The position numbers and the translations under genes were made by a program. From Nitrobacter winogradskyi (GTDB taxonomy: Bacteria; Pseudomonadota; Alphaproteobacteria; Rhizobiales; Xanthobacteraceae), in the NCBI RefSeq assembly GCF_006539545.1, contig NZ_BJNF01000066.1, positions 1-33,699 on the forward strand: a DNA stretch of 33,699 bases, given 5' to 3'. Within the stretch, counting starts at the first letter, position 1. Each line of letters starts with the position of its first letter. Below are positions 33,671-33,699 of the stretch, piece by piece. Under the pieces are notes generated by a model. The model was not told the origin of the DNA, did no database searches, and saw nothing but the letters and a program-made list of their open reading frames with translations.

Positions 33671-33699
33671 TCAGTGATCCTGCTCTCGCTAGAGCGGTC

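Overview
The window reads as chromosomal DNA of an alphaproteobacterium of the Bradyrhizobium/Nitrobacter/Rhodopseudomonas group (Nitrobacteraceae). A Nitrobacter-like genome is my best guess. The evidence is the mix of Rhizobiales-type genes (GapR/DUF2312, DUF1244, DUF1036 next to pyruvate kinase, a split pntAA/pntAB/pntB operon, a 50-residue aa3-oxidase subunit IV, a PdhS-like kinase, two phasins), the high GC content, and dispersed palindromic repeats of a kind I associate with this group. The genus is an inference; no rRNA or tRNA gene is present to settle it.

Layout. 1-5.5 kb: a small unknown gene; DUF1036 and pyk, overlapping by ATGA on the minus strand; divergent DUF1244 and gapR; then a DUF882 peptidase-like protein. 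5.7-9.9 kb: a large periplasmic L,D-transpeptidase and an orphan NtrC-type sigma-54 response regulator. 10-16.2 kb: oligopeptidase pepF, the aa3 oxidase subunit IV, the three-gene proton-translocating transhydrogenase, and a tandem DUF3606 protein with a lysine-rich tail. 16.8-21.9 kb: rpsU, aqpZ, purE-purK (GTGA overlap), two divergent DUF465/YdcH proteins, and an FAD oxidoreductase. 22.3-25.2 kb: a polyamine-type ABC transporter (potABC) with no binding protein. 25.3-33.7 kb: an AsmA-family protein, a 3-oxoacid CoA-transferase pair, a PdhS/PleC/DivJ-like histidine kinase with an eroded ATP lid region, and two phasins.

Most of the window is ordinary housekeeping and envelope biology. Genes that belong together include purE-purK, pntAA-pntAB-pntB with the oxidase subunit (redox and energy), scoA-scoB with the phasins (acetoacetate and polyhydroxybutyrate turnover), and DUF882 with the L,D-transpeptidase (peptidoglycan). 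No insertion sequence, CRISPR array, prophage or tRNA was seen.

The most distinctive non-genic signal is a composite repeat of three hairpin modules, called A, C and B here, in fixed order. It lies in intergenic gaps, and several copies touch or supply the stop codon of the neighbouring gene. Some hairpin arms differ between copies in a paired, compensatory way. The most distinctive proteins are the duplicated DUF3606 protein with a histone-H1-like tail and the PdhS-like kinase whose G1 and G2 boxes are degenerate.
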